A stretch of 64,000 nucleotides of DNA from Pseudovibrio japonicus (GCF_014651595.1 NZ_BMXE01000001.1:992001-1056000); one strand, 5' to 3'. Numbered from the stretch's first letter, positions 8,502-17,555 are shown. A program made the numbers and translations. The notes: generated by a model not told the origin, from the letters alone.

Positions 8502-9911
8502 ATGGACAGTATAGCAGTTGATCTAGCTCGATTCCAATTTGCTTTTACGATCGCATTCCATATCATTTTCCCCGCCTTTACTATAGGTTTGGCGAGCTTC
8601 CTCGCCGTTCTTGAGGGCTTATGGCTATGGACCGGACGAGATGTATACTTGCGGGTCTTTAAGTTCTGGCTCGTAATCTTCGCACTTTCTTTCGCTATGG
8701 GGGTCGTTTCCGGCATCGTCATGGCGTATCAGTTCGGCACCAACTGGTCTGCCTTTGCAGACAAAACCGGGGCGGTCATTGGGCCGCTCATGGGCTATGA
8801 GGTGCTTACGGCCTTCTTCCTGGAGGCTGGTTTCCTTGGCATTATGCTGTTTGGTATGAACCGCGTGGGTAAGAAGCTGCACTTCTTCGCCACTGTGGTT
8901 GTTGCTATCGGCACCGCACTTTCCGCATTCTGGATCCTTTCAGTGAACAGCTGGATGCAGACCCCGGCAGGCTATGCCATAAACGAGATTGGCCAGTTTG
9001 TGCCAGCGAGTTGGCTGGAAATCATCTTCAATCCTTCCTTCCCATTCCGTCTTGTTCATATGGTGCTGGCTGCCTACCTGACGACCGCCTTTGTTGTTGC
9101 TGCCGTTGGCGCTTACCACCTGCTGCGCAACCGCTTCAGTGAGGCGGCGCAGGTGATGTTCTCCATGGCCATGTGGATGATCATTGTGGTGACACCAATC
9201 CAGATGATTGCCGGTGATTATCACGGCCTGAACACTCTGGAGCACCAGCCTGCCAAGGTTGCAGCTATGGAAGGCCATTTTGACTCGCAAGGCCCTGCCC
9301 CGCTCATTCTGTTTGGATGGCCAGATATGGAAGCAGGCGAGACAAAGTACAAGATCGAGGTTCCTTATCTTTCCAGTATCATTCTGACCCACAGCCTTAC
9401 CGGTGTAGTTCCCGGCCTTAACGACTTCCCACGGGAAGACTGGCCACCTGCAGCAATCGTGTTTGTTTCCTTCCGCATCATGGTTGGCATCGGTGTCCTG
9501 ATGTTGCTGGTTGGCGTATGGGGACTTTGGTCCCGTTTCCGAGGGCGACTCTATGAAAGCGAATGGCTTCAGCGGGCATCCATTGTGATGGGGCCGACTG
9601 GTTTCATTGCTATCATCGCAGGCTGGACAACCACTGAAGTGGGACGTCAACCTTACACTGTCTACGGATTACTCAGGACTGCTGACTCGGTATCGCCGGT
9701 GGCAGCACCTGCCGTGTGGGCCTCACTGGTCGTGTTCGTGGTCGTGTACTTTGTCGTCTTTGGAGTTGGTATCTTCTACATCTTCCGATCCATGGGCAAA
9801 TCACCTGACACAAGTCACGGCGTTGAGGAAGGCGTCCCGGTCAGATCCGCAGGCATAACACCTGCGCAGGCCCTGCAACCAAACGAGGGAGATCGGTCCC
9901 ATGATGATTGA
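8502..9911 (+). CDS. cydA: Cytochrome bd-type quinol oxidase subunit I (cyanide-insensitive type)
   Basis: A 469-residue CydA/CioA. N-terminal QFAFTIAFHIIFPAFTIGL contains the heme-ligating histidine region. GRQPYTVYGLLRT near residue 390 is the GRQPW-type quinol-oxidase signature with tyrosine in place of tryptophan. The quinol-binding loop is short, as in the CIO subtype. About nine membrane helices are visible. It oxidises quinol and reduces O2 with high affinity in the inner membrane. ATG 8502 is preceded by AGGTGG at 8491-8496. It overlaps cydB by 11 bases. No cydDC assembly genes lie in the window, which is common for CIO loci. Confidence 0.95.
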   Translation: MDSIAVDLARFQFAFTIAFHIIFPAFTIGLASFLAVLEGLWLWTGRDVYLRVFKFWLVIFALSFAMGVVSGIVMAYQFGTNWSAFADKTGAVIGPLMGYEVLTAFFLEAGFLGIMLFGMNRVGKKLHFFATVVVAIGTALSAFWILSVNSWMQTPAGYAINEIGQFVPASWLEIIFNPSFPFRLVHMVLAAYLTTAFVVAAVGAYHLLRNRFSEAAQVMFSMAMWMIIVVTPIQMIAGDYHGLNTLEHQPAKVAAMEGHFDSQGPAPLILFGWPDMEAGETKYKIEVPYLSSIILTHSLTGVVPGLNDFPREDWPPAAIVFVSFRIMVGIGVLMLLVGVWGLWSRFRGRLYESEWLQRASIVMGPTGFIAIIAGWTTTEVGRQPYTVYGLLRTADSVSPVAAPAVWASLVVFVVVYFVVFGVGIFYIFRSMGKSPDTSHGVEEGVPVRSAGITPAQALQPNEGDRSHDD

Positions 9912-10908
9912 TTATCCGCTAATCTGGGGTTTTCTCATTGCAGTAGCGATCTTCGCCTATGTGGTTCTGGATGGCTTTGATCTTGGCATCGGGATCTTGT
10001 ACCCGACCACTAAAGATGCTGATGAACGCACCTTGATGATGAACAGTGTGGCTCCTGTCTGGGACGGAAACGAAACCTGGCTCATTCTTGGCGGTGGTGG
10101 TTTGTTCGCTGTGTTCCCACTGGCCTATTCGGTTATCATGCCTGCGGTCTACGCACCAATTATCGGCATGTTGATCGGTTTGATCTTCAGAGGCGTTGCC
10201 TTTGAATTCCGCTTCAAATCCTCTGAAGAACGCAGACCGTTCTGGGATCTGTCCTTCTTCGCAGGGTCTCTTGTCGCCGCGTTCTGCCAGGGGTTGGTGC
10301 TTGGCACGCTTGTGAAGGGCATCACTGTGGTTGACCGAACCTATGCTGGCGGCTGGTGGGATTGGCTGTCGCCATTTTCCGTCATGACAGGATTGGCCGT
10401 GGTTTCAGGCTATGCCCTTCTGGGTTCCACATGGCTGGTGATGAAACTGGAAGGCAGGCCGCAAGAGCACTTCCGCCGTCTTTCCAAATACACTGCAATT
10501 CTCTTGGTTGGCTTCCTGTTGCTGGTGAGCATTTGGATGCCATTCCTGAATGAGGACATTATGGTGAAGTGGTTTAGCTTCCCGTATCTGCTTTACACGT
10601 TCCCTGTGCCGCTGCTTGTTGCCATCACTGTACTGGTCTTGTGGCGGGCATTGATGAGGGATTCGGATTACACACCGTTCCTTGCCTCGTTGGTGCTCTT
10701 CCTGCTGACCTACGTGGGATTGGGGATCAACATCTATCCGGAAATCGTTCCGGGCGTTTACACGCTTTGGGAAGCGGCTGCGCCTGATAGTAGCCTTAAG
10801 TTCCTGCTAGTGGGAGCCGTCATCCTTATCCCGATGATCCTCGCCTACACGGCCTACGCCTATTACGTATTCCGCGGCAAGATCAAATCAACGGAGGGGT
10901 ATCACTAA
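9901..10908 (+). CDS. cydB: Cytochrome bd-type quinol oxidase subunit II
   Basis: A 335-residue CydB with YVVLDGFDLGIGILYP, VWDGNETWLILGGGGLFAVFP and RGVAFEFRFK, all hallmark stretches of the family. About eight membrane helices. It pairs with CydA to form the oxidase. The start lies within the cydA coding end and is preceded by GAGGGAG. The stop TAA shares its last base with the ATG of the small downstream gene, so all three cistrons are coupled. Confidence 0.95.
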   Translation: MMIDYPLIWGFLIAVAIFAYVVLDGFDLGIGILYPTTKDADERTLMMNSVAPVWDGNETWLILGGGGLFAVFPLAYSVIMPAVYAPIIGMLIGLIFRGVAFEFRFKSSEERRPFWDLSFFAGSLVAAFCQGLVLGTLVKGITVVDRTYAGGWWDWLSPFSVMTGLAVVSGYALLGSTWLVMKLEGRPQEHFRRLSKYTAILLVGFLLLVSIWMPFLNEDIMVKWFSFPYLLYTFPVPLLVAITVLVLWRALMRDSDYTPFLASLVLFLLTYVGLGINIYPEIVPGVYTLWEAAAPDSSLKFLLVGAVILIPMILAYTAYAYYVFRGKIKSTEGYH

Positions 10909-11039
10909 TGAGCCCTGATAAAACCGGCGAAGTCGACCAACCGTTATGGAAGCGCTTGTTTTGGTTTGCGGCCCTTTGGGTAGCAGGCGTCGCGTCCGTC
11001 GCGGTGCTGTCTTACGCCCTGAGAAGCCTGATCATCTGA
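10908..11039 (+). CDS. DUF2474 mini-protein, likely accessory subunit of the cyd oxidase
   Basis: A 43-residue protein beginning at a TAATG junction with cydB. The sequence has a charged start, then PLWKRLFWFAALWVAGVASV and a second short hydrophobic stretch ending in RSLII: one transmembrane helix. This matches the DUF2474 family, which is found directly downstream of CIO-type cydB, by analogy with CydX/CbdX small subunits. ACGGAGGGG lies just upstream within the cydB end. A strong hairpin follows. Function as a stabilising subunit is inferred from position and family. Confidence 0.8.
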   Translation: MSPDKTGEVDQPLWKRLFWFAALWVAGVASVAVLSYALRSLII

Positions 11040-11057
11040 CAGGACGCTAGAAACAGT

Positions 11058-11087
11058 AAGGGCGTGCTATCCCCATAGCACGCCCTT
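11058..11087 (+). terminator. Strong hairpin ending the cyd operon
   Basis: A perfect 13-base stem (11058-11070 with 11075-11087) with loop CCCC, 18 bases after the DUF2474 stop. Downstream bases are TCTCCC rather than a T run, so it may act mainly as an RNA 3'-end stabiliser or partial terminator. Confidence 0.6.
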
Positions 11088-11213
11088 CTCCCAATGAACC
11101 GCTCGCGGTTCCTCCTCCGCTACGGCTCGAATTTGTCTGGAGCCGAATATCTCCCGAAAACTCGCCTCTCATATTTCAGGGGTGCACTGTGATATGTTTT
11201 AGGAGGCCTTTCA

Positions 11214-11378
11214 ATGCGGCAAAACCCGCAGTTTGGCGATTTGTTGCGCAATGCGGGCAAAAATAAGGGAAACAAGCTGTTGCTTAGATGTGGGAAACTC
11301 AAAGTTGCGCCACACGTCAGCCCTCACCCTTGTGTTTCTCTGCTTGATTTACGAGTTGCCCGTGCGCTTTTCTCATGA
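11214..11378 (+). CDS. Possible small protein of 54 residues, unrecognised
   Basis: ATG 11214 is preceded by a perfect AGGAGG at 11201-11206 with 7-base spacing. The frame encodes 54 residues, basic in the first half (DLLRNAGKNKGNKLLLRCGK) and without a recognisable domain or clear membrane helix. It occupies the otherwise empty 459-base gap between the cyd hairpin and the phosphoesterase gene. The ribosome site is the only positive evidence; chance cannot be excluded. The rest of the gap shows nothing I recognise. Confidence 0.25.
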   Translation: MRQNPQFGDLLRNAGKNKGNKLLLRCGKLKVAPHVSPHPCVSLLDLRVARALFS

Positions 11379-11498
11379 AAAGCTCACATGCGCTTCGAGG
11401 CCTTCCTGATTGATCCGAGCTCCGGCCTCGTTGACCTCCGCTTATTCGGTCACATGGTTTGAATGTGACAGACACCCCATCCTTTTGGAGTAGTGCTC

Positions 11499-12317
11499 AT
11501 GATCTTCGCGCAGCTCACCGACATTCATCTCAAGGCTGGTGGCAGGTTCGCCTACAAATATTCTGACACGCTCTCTTTTTTGCGGGCAGCAGTTGCGCAT
11601 CTGAATGCGTTTCGTCCGCAGCTTGATTTTGTTGTGATTAGTGGGGATTTGGTCGATCTGGGAACGCGCGATGAGTATGAGCTGTTCCGGCAAGAGATTG
11701 CACCATTGGAGATGCCGTTTTACGTGATCCCTGGCAATCATGATGATCGGGATGTGATGCGTGCGGCTTTTTCTGACCATGATTATGTTTCGCCGGACGG
11801 GCCGCTTCAGTTTTCCATTGAGCGGGAGGGCCTCCGGATCATTGGGCTGGACACAAGTGTTCCGGGCCATCCGGAAGGTCACTTTGATGTTGATCGGCAG
11901 GTATGGCTGCGGGGGGAGTTAGAGGCGCACCACGACCAGCCTACTTTGGTGTTCATGCATCATCCTCCCGTCCGGACCGGTATTTTGCATATGGATGCCA
12001 TGATGCTGATGCGAGCGGACGAGGATTTCTGGCCGGTGGTTTCAGGCCAGCCGCAGATCCTGCAGATCGCGTGTGGGCATGTGCACCGGGCGATTGAGGT
12101 TTTCAAGAACGGGATTCCTGTCAGCATCTGTCCAGCTTCGGGTCATCAGGTGACGCTTGATCTGGAACCTGACGGGGAAGCAACTTTCATGCTGGAGCCG
12201 CCAGCTGTGCGCATCTTCCGATGGCGCGATGGTGAACTGGTCAACCATTTGAGCTTTACTGACAATTATGGACCGCGCCACCCCTTCTTTGACAAGTACG
12301 GCAAGCCAATTGACTAG
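11499..12317 (+). CDS. Metallophosphoesterase, CpdA/GpdQ-like phosphodiesterase
   Basis: A 272-residue calcineurin-like phosphoesterase of the class III cyclic-nucleotide phosphodiesterase type. Metal-binding blocks appear in order: D8-I-H10 (QLTDIH), SGDLVD, GNHDDR, the histidine pair in FMHHPPV, and GHVHRA. These proteins cleave cAMP or glycerophosphodiesters; the exact substrate is not readable. ATG 11499 has GGAG 8 bases upstream, whereas GTG 11493 would leave only 2 bases. The gene ends in a 4-base convergent overlap with the isochorismatase-like gene. Confidence 0.88.
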   Translation: MIFAQLTDIHLKAGGRFAYKYSDTLSFLRAAVAHLNAFRPQLDFVVISGDLVDLGTRDEYELFRQEIAPLEMPFYVIPGNHDDRDVMRAAFSDHDYVSPDGPLQFSIEREGLRIIGLDTSVPGHPEGHFDVDRQVWLRGELEAHHDQPTLVFMHHPPVRTGILHMDAMMLMRADEDFWPVVSGQPQILQIACGHVHRAIEVFKNGIPVSICPASGHQVTLDLEPDGEATFMLEPPAVRIFRWRDGELVNHLSFTDNYGPRHPFFDKYGKPID

Positions 12318-13048
12318 GCAGAGTCTTTCTCAACTCTGGCCTCCGCTTCGTTCTCGACAAGATCCCACGAGACAGCAGCACCCATTTCCTGGAGGGCCTC
12401 CTTCTGCAGCTTCCACGCTTTCTGGTTTTGTGCGAGGATTGCTGGGTCATAGAGTTCGACACGATACCCGCGATTAATGGCTCCGATTGCTGTGTTTTTG
12501 ACACAGGCGTTGCCATCCAGACCGGTGAGGACGAGATGATCGATTTGTCTGGCTTTCAAGTACTCGGAGAGCGCCTGCTCACCAAAGGCATCACTTAATG
12601 ATTTTTCCAGATCAAGGTCGGGTGCCACGGTGATGCGCGGGTCCAGCTGGAGACCATCAGACCCTTTTGCGCCTAGTCCCCCGCCAAGGAGCCGGACGAG
12701 GAGGTTGGTGTACCAGCCCTCATAGACCTGCCGAATGACGATGATCGGCCAGTTGTCACGGCGCGCCTGTGCGCCCAGTGCATTAATTTGTTCGATGCGG
12801 GAGCGGAGATAATCCGGGTCCCACTTGCGGGATCCTACGTCCTTGGTGAAGTCCTTTTGGACATCGATGATCAGCAGCGCTGTGCCGGCACGTCCCTCGG
12901 ACTTGACGGAAGGTCCATTGGTGGGCGTCTGGATTTTAAGGACACCCCAAAAGGTATAGGCAGCAAGGGCTGCCACGCACACTAAAACTCCTACAACCAG
13001 ACTAAGCACAACTCGCTCCCCCAAGCTCAGAGATACCTGCAACGGCAC
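12314..13048 (-). CDS. Membrane-anchored cysteine hydrolase, isochorismatase-like
   Basis: A 244-residue protein. Residues 11-35 form a hydrophobic anchor (VVLSLVVGVLVCVAALAAY). From residue 56 it is an isochorismatase-like hydrolase with the likely catalytic triad D62 (LLIIDVQKDF), K149 (EKSLSDAF) and C182 (DGNACVKNTA). Family members hydrolyse amides such as nicotinamide or isochorismate ethers; an N-terminal membrane anchor is uncommon, and the substrate is unknown. It begins with GTG and no strong ribosome site is visible, so the start is uncertain, but the anchor argues for the long form. Convergent with the phosphoesterase. Confidence 0.8.
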   Translation of the reverse strand: MPLQVSLSLGERVVLSLVVGVLVCVAALAAYTFWGVLKIQTPTNGPSVKSEGRAGTALLIIDVQKDFTKDVGSRKWDPDYLRSRIEQINALGAQARRDNWPIIVIRQVYEGWYTNLLVRLLGGGLGAKGSDGLQLDPRITVAPDLDLEKSLSDAFGEQALSEYLKARQIDHLVLTGLDGNACVKNTAIGAINRGYRVELYDPAILAQNQKAWKLQKEALQEMGAAVSWDLVENEAEARVEKDSA

Positions 13049-13097
13049 AGTATCACGCAGCGGTCACAGCCTGACATCTCCAAGTTTTGAGGAGCAA

Positions 13098-13132
13098 ATC
13101 CGCCGGAACCGGATTTGCTGGTTCCGGCGGAT
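13098..13132 (-). terminator. Hairpin terminator after panB
   Basis: A perfect 13-base stem (13098-13110 with 13120-13132) and a 9-base loop, starting 10 bases after the leftward panB stop. It is followed leftward by TTTGCTCC, a weak T tract. Confidence 0.6.
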
Positions 13133-13142
13133 CTGTTCGTTC

Positions 13143-13949
13143 TTAGTAGGTTTCGTCTTCAGCCGGGAACTGCTCGCGGCGCACGTCCTCAGCGTATGCC
13201 TTCACACCCGCTTCGATCTGGGATTTCAGCTGGGCGTATTTGCGCACGAACTTGGGTGTCTTGTCGAACATGCCGAGCATATCGTCCGTGACGAGGATCT
13301 GGCCGTCGCAATCAACAGAGGCACCGATGCCGATGGTGGGGATGGCGACGCTGTCGGAGATTTCGCGGGCGACCTCGTCCTTGGTGCCTTCCACCACAAC
13401 GCAGAATGCGCCGGCTTCGGTTACCTTGCGTGCGCACTCAAGCTGCTCTTTGCGGCTTTCGTCGTTCTTGCCAGCGACTTTGTAGCCGCCTTCTACATGC
13501 AGGTACTGTGGGCGCAGGCCAATGTGAGCCACAACCGGAATGCCGCGGTCCACGAGGAAACGAATGGTTTCCGGAGCTGCGGCGTTGTACTCCAGTTTGA
13601 CGGCCTGACAGCCGGTTTCCTGCATAACACGCAGTGCATTGCGGTAGGCCACCTGAGGGCTCTCTTCAAAAGAACCAAACGGCATATCAACCACGACAAG
13701 CGCATTTTGAGCGCCGCGCATCACTGCTTTGCCGTGCATGATCATCATATCCAGCGTGACGGCTGTTGTATCCGGCAAGCCGTGCAGGACCATGCCAACG
13801 CTATCGCCAACCAGCAGCAGGTCGCAGTGCTCGTCCAGCATTTGCGCGACAGGTGCGGTATAGGCGGTCAGGCAAACCAGCTTATGGTGGCCCTTTGCCT
13901 TCATGATGTCTTTAATGGTTTTCCGCCGAATAGCAGCTGTGTGAGACAT
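13143..13949 (-). CDS. panB: 3-methyl-2-oxobutanoate hydroxymethyltransferase
   Basis: A 268-residue PanB, the usual family length. It adds a hydroxymethyl group from methylene-tetrahydrofolate to 2-oxoisovalerate, the first step of pantothenate and hence CoA synthesis. Recognisable stretches: LTAYTAPVAQMLDEHCDLLLVGDSVGMVLHG (metal-binding aspartate), GCQAVKLEYN, VVAHIGLRPQ and IPTIGIGASVDCDGQILVTDDMLG. No panC follows; pantothenate synthetase must be elsewhere. The 380-base gap to the right (13950-14329) holds its promoter; I see no gene or clear motif there beyond AT-rich stretches. Confidence 0.95.
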   Translation of the reverse strand: MSHTAAIRRKTIKDIMKAKGHHKLVCLTAYTAPVAQMLDEHCDLLLVGDSVGMVLHGLPDTTAVTLDMMIMHGKAVMRGAQNALVVVDMPFGSFEESPQVAYRNALRVMQETGCQAVKLEYNAAAPETIRFLVDRGIPVVAHIGLRPQYLHVEGGYKVAGKNDESRKEQLECARKVTEAGAFCVVVEGTKDEVAREISDSVAIPTIGIGASVDCDGQILVTDDMLGMFDKTPKFVRKYAQLKSQIEAGVKAYAEDVRREQFPAEDETY

Positions 13950-14329
13950 GATTTTAGGTGCCCGTTATATTAAATCTTTGCAGCTGGCCCTTTCTTGGGA
14001 GCAAACCAACTGCTTTCATTCTTTGTTATGGCGCGTACTCTTTGCAAAAGACCGTAGAGCCCTGCATTGCAGTCGGCTTTATTCTTGTTGAGTTTCGATC
14101 TTTGCTTATGCTTGCGGTAGTTTTATCTTTGCGCCTTAAATTCCGAAAACCGGTACTCGCCTATCCGGATTGCGCTGTGCAACATGTGCGCCAGCGCCTT
14201 TATATAGAGTTTTCTGAGAATATAAAATAACTGTGAGATACCCAATGGGACTTTTGGTGCGGTATGTACCATTCACAGTTGAAGGGCCGTGATCTCTAAA
14301 CTGTCGCAGAAACGCTCCAATGGGCCGGA

Positions 14330-15643
14330 TCAGAACCTGTCGCGTAGACTGTAATAGAGCATTCCGAGGACCATCAGCGGCCAGCGCAGGTGGCGGCCGC
14401 CGGGGAACAGGTGTGTAGGGACTTTTTCCATCACATCAAACCGACTGGCCTGTCCGTCGATGGTTTCTGCCATGAGCTGACCGGCGAGTGTTGCCATGGC
14501 AACACCATGGCCGGAGAAGCCGCTGGCGTTGAGCATGTTGGGCGCGAGCCTTGCAAAGTACGGCATGCGGTTGAGCGTGATGCCCAGCGTTCCGCCCCAG
14601 CCGTAGTCGATGGATATGTCCTTAAGCTGCGGGTAAATCTGCAGCATGGGTTTGCGCACAAACGCTTTGATATCCTGCGGGAACTGAAAGCTGTAGCTTT
14701 CCCCTCCACCGAACAGCAGGCGATTGTCTGCAGACAGGCGGTAGTAGTTGATCACAAACTTTGAATCAGCCACGGCCACATCATTGGCAATGAGAGACTT
14801 TGCCAGCCCCTCCTCCAGTGGCTGCGTGGCAATGATGTAGTTGTTGATGGGCATAACCCGTGCAGCTACGCGGGTTTCAAGGCTGTCAATGTAGCCGTTG
14901 CAAGCAAAGATCACGTAACGGGCCGTGATCTGTCCGTTGGCGAGCATCAGTCTGGCGGGTTCGCCCTTGTGACTCTCCAGTACCTCTGAATTCTCAAAGA
15001 TCTGAACGCCCGCTTGCTGGCAAGCCTGCGCCAGACCCAGCGCGTAGTTGAGCGGATGCAGGTGGGCGGCACCCATGTCCAGTGTGCCGCCATGATAGGC
15101 AGTCGTGCCAAGCATCTCGCGGATTTCGGCTTTATCGACAAAGCGGATCTGCTCGTAGCCGTAGTTTTTTGCAAGCTTTTCCGCGTAGGCCTTGCTGTGG
15201 CTGACATAGGATGGCTTGTGATCTGCGTGAAGAACACCGGGCTTCAGGTCGCACTCAATCTGGTGTTTGGTGATGAGGTCTTTCACAAGAGACTTAGCGG
15301 CCTCGGCAAGGTCCCAGAGTTCTCTGGCGCGTTCCAGACCAACAAGGCTTTCCAGTTCGCCCTGATCTTTCCTCTGGCCGCTGCCAAGCTGGCCGCCGTT
15401 GCGTCCGGATGCGCCCCAGCCGACACGATGCGCCTCCAGCACATGGACTTTATAGCCCCGCTCTGCCAGATGCAGGGCGGATGACAGGCCCGCGTAGCCA
15501 GCGCCTATCACACACACATCGCAGCTGTGCTCACCTTCCAGTGTGGGAAAGGAGAGCTGCTTGTTTGCAGTTGCTGCGTAGTAGGAGGCAGGGTGTTGGC
15601 CTGCCTTGTCATTGGCGTGCAAAAAGCCTCGCGAAATAGCCAT
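14330..15643 (-). CDS. FAD-dependent amine oxidase, gamma-glutamylputrescine oxidase-like (PuuB/OrdL family)
   Basis: A 437-residue DAO-family flavoprotein. The FAD-binding Rossmann motif is VIGAGYAGLSSALHLAE at about residues 45-61, preceded by ASYYAAT typical of PuuB/OrdL proteins. WGASGRNGGQLGSGQR is the characteristic loop after the dinucleotide fold, and ASGFSGHGVAMATLAGQLMAE sits near the C-terminus. PuuB oxidises gamma-glutamylputrescine in putrescine degradation. The adjacent class I amidotransferase supports a gamma-glutamyl or polyamine context, but no puuA or puuC lies in the window, so the substrate is inferred. Confidence 0.85.
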   Translation of the reverse strand: MAISRGFLHANDKAGQHPASYYAATANKQLSFPTLEGEHSCDVCVIGAGYAGLSSALHLAERGYKVHVLEAHRVGWGASGRNGGQLGSGQRKDQGELESLVGLERARELWDLAEAAKSLVKDLITKHQIECDLKPGVLHADHKPSYVSHSKAYAEKLAKNYGYEQIRFVDKAEIREMLGTTAYHGGTLDMGAAHLHPLNYALGLAQACQQAGVQIFENSEVLESHKGEPARLMLANGQITARYVIFACNGYIDSLETRVAARVMPINNYIIATQPLEEGLAKSLIANDVAVADSKFVINYYRLSADNRLLFGGGESYSFQFPQDIKAFVRKPMLQIYPQLKDISIDYGWGGTLGITLNRMPYFARLAPNMLNASGFSGHGVAMATLAGQLMAETIDGQASRFDVMEKVPTHLFPGGRHLRWPLMVLGMLYYSLRDRF

Positions 15644-15703
15644 ATAAAATCCTGAAGGGCCCGGGAGGTTGCCCCGAGCCTTAGAGGTAAACCCAAGCGG
15701 GGT

Positions 15704-16444
15704 TTAGAGCTCCTCTTGTTTCTCTCTAACCGCTGCTTGCTGAATGAAGTTTATTATCATGTGCGCAACCTCGCTGATTTGCATGGGAGCATCATTTGAG
15801 GCGATCGCACGGTCGGCAATATCTTCTGGAAGGGTGTCACCGCGGCGTTCGTTGCACAGTGCCACTGTGTAATCCCTGGAAAATTCCGGGTGGCCCTGGA
15901 ATGAGAGCGCCCTGCCCTTGTAATCGATTGCGGCAAACTCACAGAAATCAGAGGACGCGATGACGTCGCCGTCTTCTGGCAAGCGCACAACCTGATCCTG
16001 ATGGTAGGCCTCAATGGAGAAGCTGGTCAGACCTTCGGGCATCCAGTTCGGGCTTTGCAGGACGTAGTAGGTGAAGACCCCACAGCCCCAACCCTTGTCG
16101 GATTTTTCGGCTTTGCCGCCCAGCGCTTCTGCAAGGATCTGGTGTCCAAAGCAAATGCCGACAATGGGTACATGCTCACTATAGGCCTGTTTCAAGAAAG
16201 TCTTGAGCGGGCCGATCCAGTCAAGGTCATCATAGACACCATACTTGGAGCCGGTGATTAACCAGCCGTCACAGTCATGAACGGTTTGAGGCAGCTGACC
16301 ATCCACCACGGGATAGGACATATAGTGCCAGTCGGCTCCGCGCGGCCTCAGTAACTCCTCGAACATGGACGGGTAGTCACCGAATGTGTTGCGCAGGTTC
16401 TCAGGTGGTCGGCCAACTTCCAGAATACCTAGTTTAAAAGTCAA
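15704..16444 (-). CDS. Class I glutamine amidotransferase-like protein
   Basis: A 246-residue type 1 GATase. Catalytic nucleophile C98 in VGICFGHQ; catalytic H185 and E187 in FQGHPEFSRD; the oxyanion strand is WLITGSKYG. Stand-alone proteins of this kind hydrolyse gamma-glutamyl amides or donate ammonia to partner enzymes. TTG 16444 was chosen because GGAG lies 6 bases upstream, whereas an ATG 9 codons earlier lacks a site. It is transcribed upstream of and with the PuuB-like oxidase (60-base gap), suggesting action on gamma-glutamylated amines. That pathway role is inference. Confidence 0.82.
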   Translation of the reverse strand: MTFKLGILEVGRPPENLRNTFGDYPSMFEELLRPRGADWHYMSYPVVDGQLPQTVHDCDGWLITGSKYGVYDDLDWIGPLKTFLKQAYSEHVPIVGICFGHQILAEALGGKAEKSDKGWGCGVFTYYVLQSPNWMPEGLTSFSIEAYHQDQVVRLPEDGDVIASSDFCEFAAIDYKGRALSFQGHPEFSRDYTVALCNERRGDTLPEDIADRAIASNDAPMQISEVAHMIINFIQQAAVREKQEEL

Positions 16445-16549
16445 AGAGCACTCCAAAGTTCCAAGAGGCAAAAGCCGGAAAAGTGTCTGGTTGGACTACC
16501 CAGTTATATCCTGTCGGCTTTGCCTCTGCAAACACTTGGCGGCGGTTTC

Positions 16550-17464
16550 TCACGCCGCTCTTATCTGCGGGTTTGGTCGCCTTATGTTGCTCGGCTGTAA
16601 TGCGGGCAGATGGCTGATGGCCTTCTCAAGCGCTTCGCTCTCCGGCGTTGCTTGAAAGTGCGGGAGCAGCTCATCAAAGCGGGTCCGCTCCATCCAATGA
16701 GGCACATCCCATAGGTAGCGCATTTCCAGCAGGTGTTTTGCCATGGGCCAGACCGGCTTGCTTAGCTTCATCATCCACCAATCGAATGACTTGATCCTCA
16801 CCTCGTGGTTGGTCAGGCTTGTGAGGGCTTTGCCCATCTGGTTGCCGGTCCATGTGTAACCGGGGAAGGAGATGTCCTCATAGGTGTTCAGCTTCTCACG
16901 CATCTCCAGCAGCTGAACGGCGGCGCGGGCCATATCGGGCAAATAAGCCCATGCGTGGGGGACATCGGTTTTGCCGGGGTAGACGAGTTTTCCCTTTGCC
17001 AGTTTTTTGACCATGATCAGGTCAAACCAGTTTCCACTGGCGGATGTGTCGACAAAATCTCCGGCTCTCAGCAGGATAGTACGGACGCCGGAGGTTTTAT
17101 AGAGGCGCTCCATTTCAATTCTGATCAGGCCAAGCTCATTGGTCGCCCGTTGCCGTGTGTTCGGGCCAATCACCGGGGGCATGTCCGGCCCGAAGCAATA
17201 GTTGTTGCCGGGAAGGAGAACAGTGGCGCCGGTCTGCTTTGCTGCTTCGATCACTTGGTGGGTGAATGGAAGCACTTCCGTTTTCCAGAGTGGGTATCGC
17301 GGATTTGCACCGTTGACGATGACGTCAACGTCCCACGCTGCCTCCTTCATGTTCTGGGTTGCGCGGTCAAAGGCGCGGGTTTCCCAGCCTGCGGCTTCCA
17401 GCTGCGTAGTCATGTTCTTCGAAAATCTTCCCGAGGCACCCAAAATCAAAGCTATCGGTCTCAT
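16550..17464 (-). CDS. NAD(P)-dependent epimerase/dehydratase-like atypical SDR
   Basis: A 304-residue protein with an N-terminal dinucleotide fold (PIALILGASGRFSKNMTTQL) and the general shape of extended/atypical short-chain dehydrogenases. A YxxxK motif is not obvious (a possible remnant is ATNELGLIRIEMERLYK), so it may bind NAD(P) without classical SDR catalysis. It is divergent from the LysR gene across 91 bases, so the LysR protein probably controls it. Substrate unknown. Confidence 0.72.
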   Translation of the reverse strand: MRPIALILGASGRFSKNMTTQLEAAGWETRAFDRATQNMKEAAWDVDVIVNGANPRYPLWKTEVLPFTHQVIEAAKQTGATVLLPGNNYCFGPDMPPVIGPNTRQRATNELGLIRIEMERLYKTSGVRTILLRAGDFVDTSASGNWFDLIMVKKLAKGKLVYPGKTDVPHAWAYLPDMARAAVQLLEMREKLNTYEDISFPGYTWTGNQMGKALTSLTNHEVRIKSFDWWMMKLSKPVWPMAKHLLEMRYLWDVPHWMERTRFDELLPHFQATPESEALEKAISHLPALQPSNIRRPNPQIRAA

Positions 17465-17555
17465 ATCCAGCTCCTGCTCATTACCAATTACATCCGATAT
17501 TAGATCTATTCTTTTCTATGTAAATTCGAATGAAATGCAGATATGATATTCAATT

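Noticed and set aside
17465-17555. ATTCGAAT palindrome as LysR operator
   Set aside because: Only 8 bases and no T-N11-A arrangement I could defend; too likely by chance.
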